NCBI GenBank assembly: GCA_015680685.1
Contig: MNCI01017937.1
Span: 342,957-406,956 of the forward strand
Source: Gnetum montanum
Lineage: Eukaryota; Streptophyta; Gnetopsida; Gnetales; Gnetaceae
DNA length: 64,000 nt
Reading direction: 5' to 3'
Position 1 is the first letter of the stretch; each line of letters starts with the position of its first letter. The notes beneath the pieces are model-generated. The model saw only the letters and a program-made list of their open reading frames with translations. It was not told the origin of the DNA and did no database searches. Positions 44,645 to 56,540 of the stretch are shown here, one piece after another. The position numbers and the translations under genes were made by a program.

Positions 44645-47595
44645 ATGAGCAGAAAAGACATAGCTAGATGCTTCATCATCTTTGATGGCTCTTAAGATTT
44701 TATCGTATGGATAAGAATGATGAAAGGACTTATTGAATATAATAACTATTGGAAAATAGTTGAAATAGATTTTGAATTCATTCATGATTTTGAAAATTTT
44801 ACTAGATTACAAATCAAAGAATATGAAACAAAGAAGGAGAATAATAATTTGGCTCTCATGATGTTATTGGCTAGTGTGTTACAAGTTATTTTTGGTAGAT
44901 AAAGTCTTCCTACAATTGTTAAAGAAGTGTGAGATAATATCTAGTTAGAATATAAGAAAAGCTTGGAAAATTAACAATTGTAGTAACTAATCTACAAACA
45001 AAAATTTAATACCCTAGAAATTAAAAAAATGAAAATATCAAAGACTTATTTATTAGAATGTATGATAGCTTATGAAAAATAGATGAATATGACTATAGAT
45101 ATTCCAATAGGAAAAAGTTCAAAAAAATTATTCAAGCTCTCTACATAGATCCAAAATTTGAAAACATGATAGAAAACATTACTCTTTCAAACGACTTCAA
45201 CATGCTTAGTATTAATGAATTAGTTGCTCAATTTTAAACTCTAAAAATTATGAAAAATAGAAAGTAATCTAGTGAAGATTACATAGATAACCAAATAGGA
45301 AGAGATAGGCAAGGAATATTTAGATGAAGAGAAAGATTCAATTATCAAAATAGAAATCAAGAAAGAAACTCAGAAGAAAATGATGGTCAAAATACAAGAG
45401 GAAGAATAGGTTTAGGTAGAGGAAGAGATAGATGGAATTAATATGGAAGACAAAGACAAGGTTAAGAATTAGTACCATAGTACAATTTCTATAAAAGAAA
45501 AGGTCATATCATCAACCAATGCTATACCATAGTCAGTTTTAAAATAATACATGGACAAATTTCATAAGCAAAATAAGATGCTTCTTCATCATCTCAAAAG
45601 GATACTTAAGAAGAAGAGCCAAAAAATTATGCATCCTTTAATTCAATTATAAAAATAAAGTAAGATTATTGGATTGTAGACAAAGGATGCTAAAATCACA
45701 TGACATTCTACAAACATTATCTTCTAATCTACAAAATAAACAATATTCTTGGCAACATCAATATTGGAGCTTGAAAATATTTAGTCATAGAAGGAATAGA
45801 TGATTATGTTGTTAAATGAAAAAATGGAAAAAGGTCACCATTTCCAATATCTATTATGTTCCTAATCTTTCTAGCCCTATAATCTTTGTTGGAAAAGTAT
45901 CTAATGAAGAAAATAGTATTAATTTCGAAAGTAGTTTTTTCTTTATCAATAAACCCAACGGCGAAGAAATTGTAAAAATAAAAGCCTTAATTAATAGAAT
46001 AGATTACCTTGAATGTGACTATCTCAATGAAAAAGGAGACATAATAAGAAATCATACTACTCAATAAAAGCATGTACTTACAAGAAAAACTAATCAAATA
46101 CCAAACAAAAATGAAGTTAAGGAAAAGGATAATGAGGATTTTAGCAAGTCTAGACTTTGGCATAGAAGGCTTGGTTATAGCTCATATCACAAAATTAAAA
46201 GAATAATCAAATAGGGAAAAGCTATAGGAATAAAAATTTTAGATACTACTCAAGACAAATGTGAGACTTGCATACAAGGAAAGCAACCCAATTCTCCTCA
46301 TAAATCTTACATGATAAAGAAAGAAAAACCATTTGATCTTTTGTACATGGATCTTGTTAAGTCAATGTCCACTATTTTAATATGAGGGAAAATTTATTTC
46401 ATGTTCATAGTAGATGATCATTCAAGATATAATTAGACTTATAATCTAAATTAAAATGATGAAGCCATCAAATTATTTGAAGCTTTTCAAAAACTAATTG
46501 AAAAATCCACGAATGTTAGGATTATGATCATTAGATAAGATAAAGAAAGTGAATTCACAAATAAGAAAATTAACACATTTTGTAAAGAAAATGGTATCTT
46601 TTATTAGATCACATGTGGATATAACCTAAAGTCAAATTTATCAGGTAAAAAAAAAATTGAAGAATACAAAACATGACAAGGTGCTTATTAAAGCATGCTT
46701 CACTACCTAACCAATATTGGATTATAGTCATCACAACTACTAGTTACATTTCTAATCAAATCATCACTAAAAGTAATGAAGAAAGATCTTCATATGAAGT
46801 TTTACATAATAGAATTCCTAACCTAAGCTATATGAGAATATTTGGATGTCATTGTTATGTAAAGATCCAAAACAATTCAATGAAAAACTTGAAGACATAG
46901 GAATGAAATGCATCTTCCTTATGATTCCCATTCCAGTGGATACAAGTGATATCACCCAATGAATCAGAAATGGTATATTTTAAGAAATCTTATATTTAAT
47001 GAGATAAAGTTTCGTACAAGTGATTTTTTTCAAATAGTAAGAGAAATTAGAGACATAAAAGTTCAAAACCATGGGTTCAAAGAGACTATCCTCATACTCA
47101 AATTCTAGACACGAAATTTAAGATAAGAACTACAAGATCTCACAATATTACAAATATGGCATATTTAGCAATCTCAAGTGAACTAACCAATGTCAATGAG
47201 TCCATGAAGTTAAAAGTCTAGAAAGAATGCATAGATAAAGAATATAATGTCATGCTAAGAAATAACACATGAGAATTAGTTGATAGACTAAAGGATAAAA
47301 AGGTTATTGATTGTAAGTGAATGTATAAAAAAAGTATAATGAGAAAGAACAACTCACAACACATAAAGTAAGACTTGAAGCAAGAGGATTTAAATAAAAT
47401 AAACAGATTGATTATGAAGAAATATTTGCACCAATGACTAGATTTGAAACCATCAAGCTTATTTTCTGCATAGTAGCACATAAAGATATAAAGGTTCATC
47501 AAATGGATGTGAACTTAGTATTTCTAAATGGATACATAAAAGAAGAAGTGTACATCTATCATCTCGAAGGTTATGTTATCAAAGGAAAAAAGAAC
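44645..47595 (+). pseudogene. Ty1/copia element K: gag to partial RT
   Basis: ATG 44645 opens a copia-type gag with W-MMKGLI...YW and an NNLALMMLL stretch. A degenerate knuckle (YNFYKRKGHIINQCY, both first Cys replaced by Tyr) lies at about 45480. The protease start DYWIVDKGC-NHMT is at 45668. The GAG-pre-integrase LWHRRLGYSSYHKI is at 46155 and the CETCIQGKQ zinc motif at 46262. An integrase segment LLYMDLVKSMS is at 46335. RT fragments FAPMTRFETIKLI and VHQMDVNLVFLNGYIKEEVYI lie at 47420-47560. The frame stops abruptly after GYVIKGK at about 47590, where B LTR sequence begins. The rest of RT, RNase H and the 3' LTR are gone. Confidence 0.85.
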
Positions 47596-48268
47596 AAGAA
47601 AAACAAAGAACACATAGGTCAATACATCATACAATTGATCTTGGAGCTACAACCACATATGCACTCACTCAATGTGCTCTCTGAAACTCTTGCTCAAGCT
47701 AATACATGAACTTTCATGACATCTCATCTCTTCATTCATATCTCATAGTGATACAAGCATAAAAAAATTCCATATTTATTAACATAGCTAGAAAAAAGGC
47801 CTAGAAAACCTTCTTCAAGATTAACTTAAATATGCCATGATGTTTTTAACTTTTTCCACCTTTTCTTGGATATTTCCTAAATTAGAATGGTTATTTCTAG
47901 AAGTTACCTTAGCCATATAGGTTGTATCCTATAAAAAAACATCTTTTAGGAGAGACATATCTTAAGTTTGGAAGACATCTCATCATGGTTGAGACATCTC
48001 ACTTGAGATGTCCTAGTAGGTTGGGAGACGTCGTCTCTAAGATGTCTTCACTCTAGGGAAGCTTCTCTTGCATAATGTGAGATGTCTCATATGAGGACTC
48101 ATCTCTTGAAAAAAACATATCTCGGATATCCCAGATGTCTCTTGTGAAGTCCCATATCTCAAACAATACATCTCCTTAATCTTTAAGATGTCTCCATAAA
48201 GCTTGAAACATACAGAAATCACATGTAGGAAAGAGAATAAGGGAAAAAGAAAAGGTGTTTCTACACCA
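47585..48268 (-). repeat. Right (5') LTR of element B, truncated
   Basis: Aligns with the left LTR from its position 31398 to the end. The first ~280 bp (plus-strand sense) are absent and copia K abuts directly, so one deletion removed the 3' part of K, the B gag and primer site, and part of this LTR. TTATA follows at 48269. Confidence 0.85.
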
Positions 48269-49255
48269 TTATAATGTAGATTTGAAACATCATCTACAAG
48301 AATTCCATGATATTTATGCATTACAAAACATTAAGAAAAACTAGTAGAAAATCAAATTATTTTCAAAAACATTGATTAAGGAAGTAGATAGTTGGCATTG
48401 GTCATTGAAACTAGACTTTATTTGCAAATGGAACAAAATGCTAGAGATCTTCAATGTTAAATATTAGACTTATTCAAGAGTATCAAATATAAGTAGATTC
48501 AAGAATGAAAAAAAGAAAATCATAAATCCCTTAACATAACTATCGATAGGTATTATTCACTCCTACATAGATGCCTAGGACATGGGCTTTTTCAGAAGGA
48601 GTAACTTAGATGAATTATTGATAAGTTATGAAAAAAATAAGAGAGATACTTAGGGTTTATGCTTAAGAAAGATTATTATAGATAAGAGCCCATTGAATGT
48701 AGAGACTCAATGATTAAGTGATGAAAGAAGAAGGAGAATTAAGAAAAAGAGAATCTATAAAGAAATGTAACAAAGATTCATCCTTGTGCAAGAAAGATGT
48801 TTATGTATTTAATATAAGAAACGATGGAGACCCCATTGAATAAGCAATTCAAAAAATACTTTGCCTATTTAAAAATATATTTTTGATATCATAATAAAAC
48901 TTGAGAAAATGTGGGATTTTAAGATGAAAAGATTACAATTGCATTAAAAATAGTAGATGAAAAGATAGAACAAGCATTGTTTAAAGGAAAAGAAAAGAAA
49001 TAAAAACAAGAAAGGATATGTATAAATAGAAAGGAAAAGCTATTATTAGAGAAAAGGTTATTGATTTTAACTCAAAGAAGATGATAGATATTAATTATAT
49101 CAATATAAACACCCTAAGTGATGTTGTTCCATCATGATACATTTATAGAAATTAAAGATATACACACTCAATCCTGATTGTGTTAGAAAAAAAATACCTT
49201 AGATATTATTTTATCTGTAAGAAAACTACCAAAAATCCTACTAGTAGTCACTTAT
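48269..49255 (+). pseudogene. Element D gag, third segment
   Basis: Picks up the D capsid exactly where B interrupted it: ATTTGAAACATCATCTACAAG aligns with A (9993) and CATTACAAAACATTAAGAA with A (10020). It continues through the charged region to a stretch matching A's knuckle and RVYTLNP region (near 49120-49175). Similarity to A fades after about 49255. Heavily decayed. Confidence 0.7.
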
Positions 49256-49489
49256 AATTCCTAGATTCAAGAAGTGTTTTACATGCATTTTATTTATAGT
49301 CCTAGTGTGTTGGGTTGAGGTTTATCTATTCCAAACATGCACCCTTACCTCTTGTATCATACTATTAGATTTTTTTCAAGTCTCAAGCTCCTCAGGACAT
49401 TTTCAACCTCATTTAGATTTCTTGAGATCCTTCCAACATGTTTTCTTGGATTTTTGATGTCATCTAGGATCAATGAAACACCACCAAAT
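49256..49489. other. Unassigned 230 bp between D and the E LTR
   Basis: A 62-codon + frame at 49337-49525 has no motif. The sequence could be the continuation of D, or the true E border could lie here instead of at 49490. Confidence 0.35.
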
Positions 49490-50888
49490 TTGCATGTTGA
49501 AACCTTTGTAATCCCATCCTATTAAATTTGAGGTAATATTTTATTATAAATGTGAAGGTTGTAACTCACAAAGGAGCAATCTCACATATTTCATTATTTT
49601 GGGGCTAAAAAATGCTTCATAAGTGGCCAAAGCCTCATTCCCCAAGTGAAAAAAGTAACCTAGCATCTCTATTTGGGCTTGGGGAAGTCAAAAAAGCCTT
49701 TTGGAATGAAAAAATTGCAATTTTATGGGTTTTATGGAGGATATACTTTTCTCTACGCTAACACATCCCTTGTAGGAGGGTAAGCTAGCTAGGAGACTTT
49801 AAGGCCAGCATGGAGAAGTGTAAGGGGGATGGAATTCACCTACCCCTAGCATGGAAAGTGGGGTGACCTAGCTTGGAGGGGTTGACCTTCATCCATAGCA
49901 TTGACTTCTCATGCCCGCTTAACATTGACACTCTCCCCCTAGTTGGAGGGGGTTAGCTAGCTAGGAGAATGAGGATTAGACAATGTGGAGGGGCCCAATA
50001 GCTAGGATGCATGGGGGTGGATCTCACCTACACCTTGAACATGATAGCTAAATTTTAGCAATTTGATATCCAATGTGCAACTAATCATGTTAGCCATTGG
50101 TAGCTAATTTTCAGCCAATCATGTTAGCCATTTGCAACCAATTTCTAGGTTGAATATAACCTTAAAACCCAAACCTTGGCACAATGTCAAGGTTTGACAC
50201 TTTTCTAATTGAGCACCCTTGGCATTTTGGCATTCAAGAGCTCTTGATTCCTTAGCAAAAAATGCAACTTCTTGGTGCCTAGCAGCATGGAACCTCTACA
50301 ACTTGTTCCCCCCTTGTTAGTCCCCTTAGGATCTATGAACTTTGGGTTTCAACATTACTCCCTTGGTATTCCCAAATCCCAACATTATACACATTGGCCA
50401 CCCCAATCCTCCACATTTTTGTAACCCTAGTACTAATGAACATTACAAATATAAGGTGGTGACAAAGGAGGTTTGATAGCATCAGGAGTGGCAGAGATAC
50501 TAGATCATTGAGTTGATCATGGCTTCGACAAACTCTAAACCCTTGCCCAAGTGAACCCTCCTTTTGTCCTCCTTTTAGGTACCAACTTGTACGCATCTTT
50601 GAACTCATTAAATTTAATGAGTTCATTTAATGAAATTTATGATTTTGATTTATGTACAATTTTTGATATAATTGTTATATTTCTAGTGCATTATTATATA
50701 GATCTACATCTTTTTACAATTTTTACACCCTTGTTTTGCACCCCGTAAGTCTCTAGGTGATCTAATAGACTATCCAAGGCACATGAATTTCATTTTTCTT
50801 GTAGAGGTCCAAGGGGATTTGGGGTTGAGGCTACCCATGACTAAGAATCCTTGGTTTCTTCTAGTGATGGAGATTTTCTATTGCAACA
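49490..50888 (+). repeat. 5' LTR of Tat-like element E
   Basis: Starts TGAAACACCACC like G and F, and ends ATTGCAACA seven bases before a block matching the F leader. The inner part has repeated GGAGGGTAAGCTAGCTAGGAG-type segments (49772, 49950) that recall the CTACGCCCAGCGTA dyads of F. No target duplication was found. I see no G-box. Confidence 0.6.
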
Positions 50889-51972
50889 ATTTTCTTGGTG
50901 CTAGAAGGAGGGCTTCTACCTGATTTCTATAGCCAAATCTAATTGCCCCCATAGCCAACATTTCCTACCCACTGGAAATTTCTGATTTTCATAGCAAAAA
51001 CCTTGAAACCCCTTTTGAAAACCCAACACTACCCCTCACCGCCTACAGTAGAAACCCCAATGCTAAAGTTATAGGTGTTTGGGTCTTGAGTTTTCCAATA
51101 TTTGCTATGAATTTCAGCAATCAAAAATAGCATTGAACACCCACACATCAATGTTTCAGCTTAGCCATAATTCTCATTCCAAAACCAACATTGCCATCCT
51201 TACCAACCAAAAGTACTTTCTCCTTCCTTTGTGGTTGAATTTGATAGTTTGTAAAACTATTTTGAGAAAGTTGTAGGTTTCTATTTTAGTTGCCACATTC
51301 CTCCTACCTTTCACAAACATTGGTTTTAGAAGGTGTGAGATCCCCTCATCTCACCTCCTCTTTTCCCCCTAACACACTTGGGGGTGTGACATCTAGGAGA
51401 CCAACATGGGTGACCCCAACATTCTCAGCTTGCCATTTCTGGTAAAGGGGTAAACCCCTCTTACCCCCCACTTACTACTTATATTAAGTAATATGTTTTT
51501 GATCATTTTTACCTTTTTACATAGGATTTAAAACTTATAGTAATTACAACTATCAAAATTTACATCCTTTATCCATACCTTTAATAGCTCTCACCTCCTT
51601 TATACCAATGTTGGCTTTGTAAGATGTGAGATACCCCCATCTCACCCTCTTTTTACCAACATTGGATTTCTAAGGTATGAGATCCCCCCATATCACCCCT
51701 TCTTTCCTCCTCCTACCATATCTAGAGGTGTGACAACTAGGAAGCCAACATGGGAATTAGGGAGTATGACAACTAAAAGGTTAGTGTGGGTAAAGTTTGC
51801 TATCACCTTTGCACCTTTCCATTTTTGGTAAAGAAGCCTACTTGCTATTTTTATTAAGTATCCTATTTCAACTATTTTTTCTCCCTTTGATTGCTCTTCA
51901 TTTCCACTTGTTGAATCTACTATCATTTTTTATTTTCATAGTATATCTCAAGAAGTTTTCATTAAAATAACC
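50889..51972 (+). other. Leader of element E
   Basis: Contains TGGTGCTAGAAGGAGGGC (50896-50913), the counterpart of the F block after the LTR. From about 51324 to 51800 it has three or four degenerate copies of a unit with GTGAGATCCCCCATCTCACC, a short dyad. The gag ATG follows. Confidence 0.6.
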
Positions 51973-54900
51973 ATGTCTCTTGCACAATCAACTAAATTTC
52001 CTTACAACTACAATGAATGTTGGTCAAATCAACTAGCCATGAGAGTCTATGATCCCAAAGACGCTTCCATCATTAGGTGTAGGCAATCTTTGAGAGTTAG
52101 AGGGGAAAGTCCTAATTTTGTAGCTATAAATGAAGATTTCTATACATTCATTTGTGCTAAAATATAAGTAGGCATGTTAATTTCACAAATTGAAGCTAAG
52201 TTCAAGAGGGAATTCAAACTCATATATAGAAGTGGAAAAGAGTACATCCCTTCGCCATATGACCAAACTACCCTTATAGACATCTATGCTAGCATCCTAG
52301 CCTAGATGATTATCGTGGAAGAGGAAGATGACAAGCATAGCTCTATAGAACACCAGGAAGAGGAGGATGAATTTAAGATAGAATATGAGCTTGAAGAAAT
52401 CCTAGGAGGACTATTCCAACAAACATCCCCCAAGGTCATAACACTTCCGCCAATGCTTTTGTTTCCTCTATGGGCATGGTGCCACAATCTTCAACTCCTT
52501 CATACCCTACTACGATAGACCCCATACCTATTATAGCCACAGATCAAACTTAGGCAATGTCACAAACAACAAATCACAATCTATTGATGCCATTTACAAA
52601 ATAGTCTCAATATATAAAACCATCGACAATGGCTTTTACTACCACAAATATGCTAATTGCACACATGGAACCCACTATGAGTCCCCAAGAAACATAGGGG
52701 TCACATGCCCCATTTATCCTATTTTTGCTTCAAGTACTGACATAGATGTCCTTTTCTTTGTTTGGACCATAAGTCACAACCATAATGCAACCTCTTCCTT
52801 CTATCAGAAAATCCATAGCAAGGCCACAAGCCTCAAAACATATACCAAAACCATATGTGCAGGCCTCACAGGCAATGGGACCATTGTAGGGCATGGGCCA
52901 ATCCTTCCAGATGATCCAAGACTTGATAGAGGAGTTAAGGAGGATCAAAGCCTCTATGTCCTAAAGTGTAAAAATCATGGACTTCTACTAAGATGATCCT
53001 ATCATTCTTTTTGTCCCACCTTTGACACTTCCTCTTGGTGTCCCTATTCCCTAGTTTACCAAATACAATGAAGAAGGTAATCCTAATGCTCATCTTATAG
53101 CCTTTAGATTTGAGTACTTGCTATTACAATTATGGCATCATACCATCATGGGGATTTTCCTATGTCCTTGACTAGGAAAGTGCTTGATTAGTACTGAGCC
53201 TTACCTATAGGATCTATATCCTCCCTTGAAGACTTGATAGCTCAGTTTTTTAATTACTTCAAGTATAACTTGAAGCCTAAAACCACACTTGACCAACTCA
53301 TGAAGGTCAAGCAGGGATTTCTTGAGCTTGTATAGAAGTTCATCCAATGATAGAATGGACTTCTGAATGAAATACTAGATCCCATAGCCAAAACTCACCT
53401 TTTTTCTATATTTAAGGGGTTGTTAATGACTTTATCAAGTTCAAACATTACTACTTAAGCAAAAATTATTCCAAAAAAAGAATATAGAAGATGTTATGGA
53501 GGGTATTCATGACCCAACCTATGTAGCATACAAAAACCTACATATATAGAAAGGCAAGGAGAAAGGAAAACATAACAACATGACTATAGTGATTGTAAAG
53601 GCCAAGATCACTAGCCAAGGGCCAAGGAATAATCCACCTAAGGTCCATACCCATAATAAATATGACAACCAACCTTCAACCTTTGGGGCCACTACATTGA
53701 CAATGACTAGATCCAATTTGAAATGAAGGATAGGTTTAAATACACTACATTAACATTAAGACCATCAAAGCTATAAAATAAACTATTAAAAAGTTGATGT
53801 ATTCAATATAAGAAGATGTCTAAATATTCCTAAAAAAAACATGATAGACTCTATGAAATAGCCAGGGATTCCACTAGAGCAATGAAGGATGACTTACCAT
53901 TGCCTAAATAATTTAAGATAGACCACTTTTGCCTACTACTTGGTCATGACACAGAATTCTCTCTTTTGTTGAAGGATGACTTGAAAGAGATGTTAGATAG
54001 GGAAGAGCTAGTTCTAGATGCATCCAACCTTGTCCAACCTTCAAAACAATCGATGCAGGTGTACAAAGACCTGTTGAATGCTAACAACAATACATACATC
54101 ATATTGGCATTCAATGTAGATGGTAATCAAAGACCCTTGAGAGAACCATTTGTGATTCATGTGTTTTCTTATGGTGAAAGGGCTTATTTAGCTCCCACTA
54201 GGTCAAGATCCCCTTTTGTCATAAGGGTGCCATCACAAGTACCTCCTAGGGAATAATTTATCATTAGGGTGCCCAACCTACCATAGCCTAACTAAGGATA
54301 GCCTTACAAACTGATAAAACCACCCAAGAACCCCCTATGGTGGCTAATTCTATTGAATGTTCCTCACAACCAACATCTAACAACCAAAAGGCTCTAAACA
54401 AGCAAAAGAAGAAACAAAAACAAAAGCCCAATAATAGGGGTGATAAGAAAATGAAGGCACAAAAGGAAGTGGGCCCATCAAAACCCACTTCCATATTGAC
54501 TATACCCATGACCCTCTCTCCTCAACCATCTCCGAACAACAAGCCATAGGAGAATTCTAAAGCTCATGGACAAAAGAATGAGGAGAAGCCCCAACACTCA
54601 CAACCTAAGATTGAAGTACATATTTTTGGACACATAGAGAAAGTGAAGCACAAATAGGGCAACAAGCCTATAGCCAATGAGAAAACCTTCCTCAATGTGA
54701 TAGATAAAGCTAGAAAATCTCTTAAGCAAAAGAAAAATTCTTTGAGTTTGTATGATCTAATCATGAATTATACCACATATGATAAGGAATTAGTCAAAAT
54801 GCTAACTTCTATCCCTATCAATAAGGATGTACCTACTAATGAGGGATCCATCCATGCAGTAATATTCCTCCCACACCCATGGAAGGGAAGTCAACATCCC

Positions 54901-55380
54901 TAACATTTCATGATAGTAAAATTAAGGTTAATCCATAGAATGAAAAAATTACTAGGACTCCTCTATTCATAACCATATGAGTAGGGAAATTTAAGGTGAA
55001 TCGGGTGCATGTAGATGATGGTGCAACTACTAACATCATCTTGTAAACCATTTTTGAATGATTAGGCTTAATAGAGAAAATACAACAAATGTCGATAGCT
55101 CCTCTAAAATATTTGAATAGATTGAGGGTTACTATTAAGGGGTCCATCTCCTTATATTTTGTGGTAGGGGAGTAATTCCCCATGATCATGAATTTTTTGG
55201 TGGTGGAGGAGATGCCTAGGTTTAACATTATCCTAGGAAGACCTTGGTTAGCTTAGTGATGAGCTATGTCTTCTCCTATCTACCAAGAGATTCACCTTCC
55301 TTATGAGGGAGGTAAGATCATCATTCATGGTGATAACGTAGAGCCCCTAACTATTAACAATGTGGACATAGATTAGGGGT
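51973..55380 (+). pseudogene. Element E gag-protease polyprotein
   Basis: ATG 51973 begins a gag homologous to F: IEAKFKREFKLIYRSGKEYIPSPYD corresponds to F's AKQNFERIYMGGDEFVPSIYD. The acidic EEEDD region, the capsid region (about 53040-53500) and the PFVIRVP repeats (54190-54270) follow in the same order. The protease RVHVDDGATTNIIL lies at about 54995-55040 and RFNIILGRPWLA at about 55220. Several frameshifts and many stops are present. The stop in the GE-stop-FP segment after the protease (about 55174) is at the same codon as in F. No RT or integrase follows; an 80-codon tail leads to the 3' region. Confidence 0.8.
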
Positions 55381-55904
55381 TTGAAGTGGAGTTTTAAGAA
55401 GAAACTCCCAATCATGAAATCAAACAATTCAAGAGAGAGTAGAAAACCAATGACAATAATGATGAGGTACAAGATGCATCATGGGATGAAATCCCATTTA
55501 AGATCATTAGTGAAGGAAATGGCAAATAAAAATTTGTGCAGAGTAGACCTTACTCATTTCTTAATCTTTCAAAATTTAGGAAGAGTTTGTGCAAGTGAAG
55601 TACCCCCTAATCCTTCCACACCATGTCCCTATAGCCATGTTCATATAATCATATAGCCAATAGCCATGTAGCTTAGCCTCTCTTTGCCAATTTTTTCTAC
55701 TTGTTTGTGCATTTTATTTTACTCTTCATGCAAGTAACCTAGATTTATACTTTCATTTGTATTTTACTTATGTATTACAACCTTTCTTTTCTGTTAATTT
55801 TATAGATGATAAAAACCAAAAATCCTTATAAAAAATAATAAATCTAGAAAAAAAAATAAAAAAACAATTACTAAAGAAAAAAATATAAGACTTCAAGGAT
55901 CTAC
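55381..55904 (+). other. End of the E coding tail and start of its 3' region
   Basis: The Glu/Asn-rich tail continues to about 55630. A pyrimidine-rich stretch ending in TTTTATAG (about 55806) stands where F has its first acceptor-like tract. Confidence 0.5.
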
Positions 55905-56160
55905 CATGGCCTAAAATTGGTAAACCCATGGCCTACTAAGGCTTAAACTAGTGTCGTGGCTTGTTGAGGCCTTAAACTAGTGTCGTGGCCTACTGAGGCC
56001 TTAAACTAGCATCATGGCCTATCAAGGCTTTAAATTGGCATCCCATACTATTAAGACTTTAAACTAGCATTATATCTTGCTAAGACTTTAAATTGGCATT
56101 ATAATCCACTAAGAATTTAAATTGGCATATTGGCCTACCATGGCCTTAAACTAGTGATAA
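55905..56160 (+). repeat. ~29-bp tandem repeats in the 3' region of element E
   Basis: About nine units with core GGCCTTAAACTAGTGTCGT, the best-preserved ones at 55930-56030. Same family as the arrays in G and F. Confidence 0.9.
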
Positions 56161-56540
56161 ATGTATAGCCTATCATGTCTTTTCTTTTATTAACAAAATA
56201 AGAAAAAAATGGCAAGTGACCCTTGCCTATTCATAATCTTATAGTTCTCGCCATGGCCAATGTAGCCATATTTTGCATAAATATTTTCAACACTTGTAAC
56301 CTTAGAACCTTAAAATGATAAAGCAATTAACAATGTATATAACCAAAACCAAAACCAAAAATATAAAATTTAAAACATCTTAAAATAAAATAACATAGCC
56401 ATGTCACATTGTGTGACATAAATGTTAAAACTATTAATCATAAATAATGAAATGTCTAGAACTCAAGTGTTGGCTAACATAAGCCACAAAATTTCAAGCA
56501 TAAACTAAAATAAATAATAAATATTATCACATTAATCATT
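56161..56540. other. AT-rich spacer between the repeats and the antisense gene
   Basis: No open frame or repeat assigned. It would be the 3' flank or 3' UTR of the antisense gene. Confidence 0.4.

Larger units (their letters stand above)
31120..48268 (-). mobile_element. Chromovirus-like Ty3/gypsy element B, containing insertions F and K
   Basis: On the + strand the element begins TGGATTATGTTC (31120) and ends CTACACCA (48268), flanked by an exact TTATA duplication (31115-31119, 48269-48273). Its coding strand is minus. The left LTR is split by element F; the body keeps a zinc knuckle, RT and integrase end; the right LTR is truncated where copia element K ends. Gag, the primer site and the inner part of the right LTR are missing. 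Confidence 0.85.

Noticed and set aside
49256-49489. Alternative E LTR start at a TG near 49310
   Set aside because: TGAAACACC at 49490 matches the proven LTR start of F; the alternative has no target duplication or family match, though it cannot be excluded.
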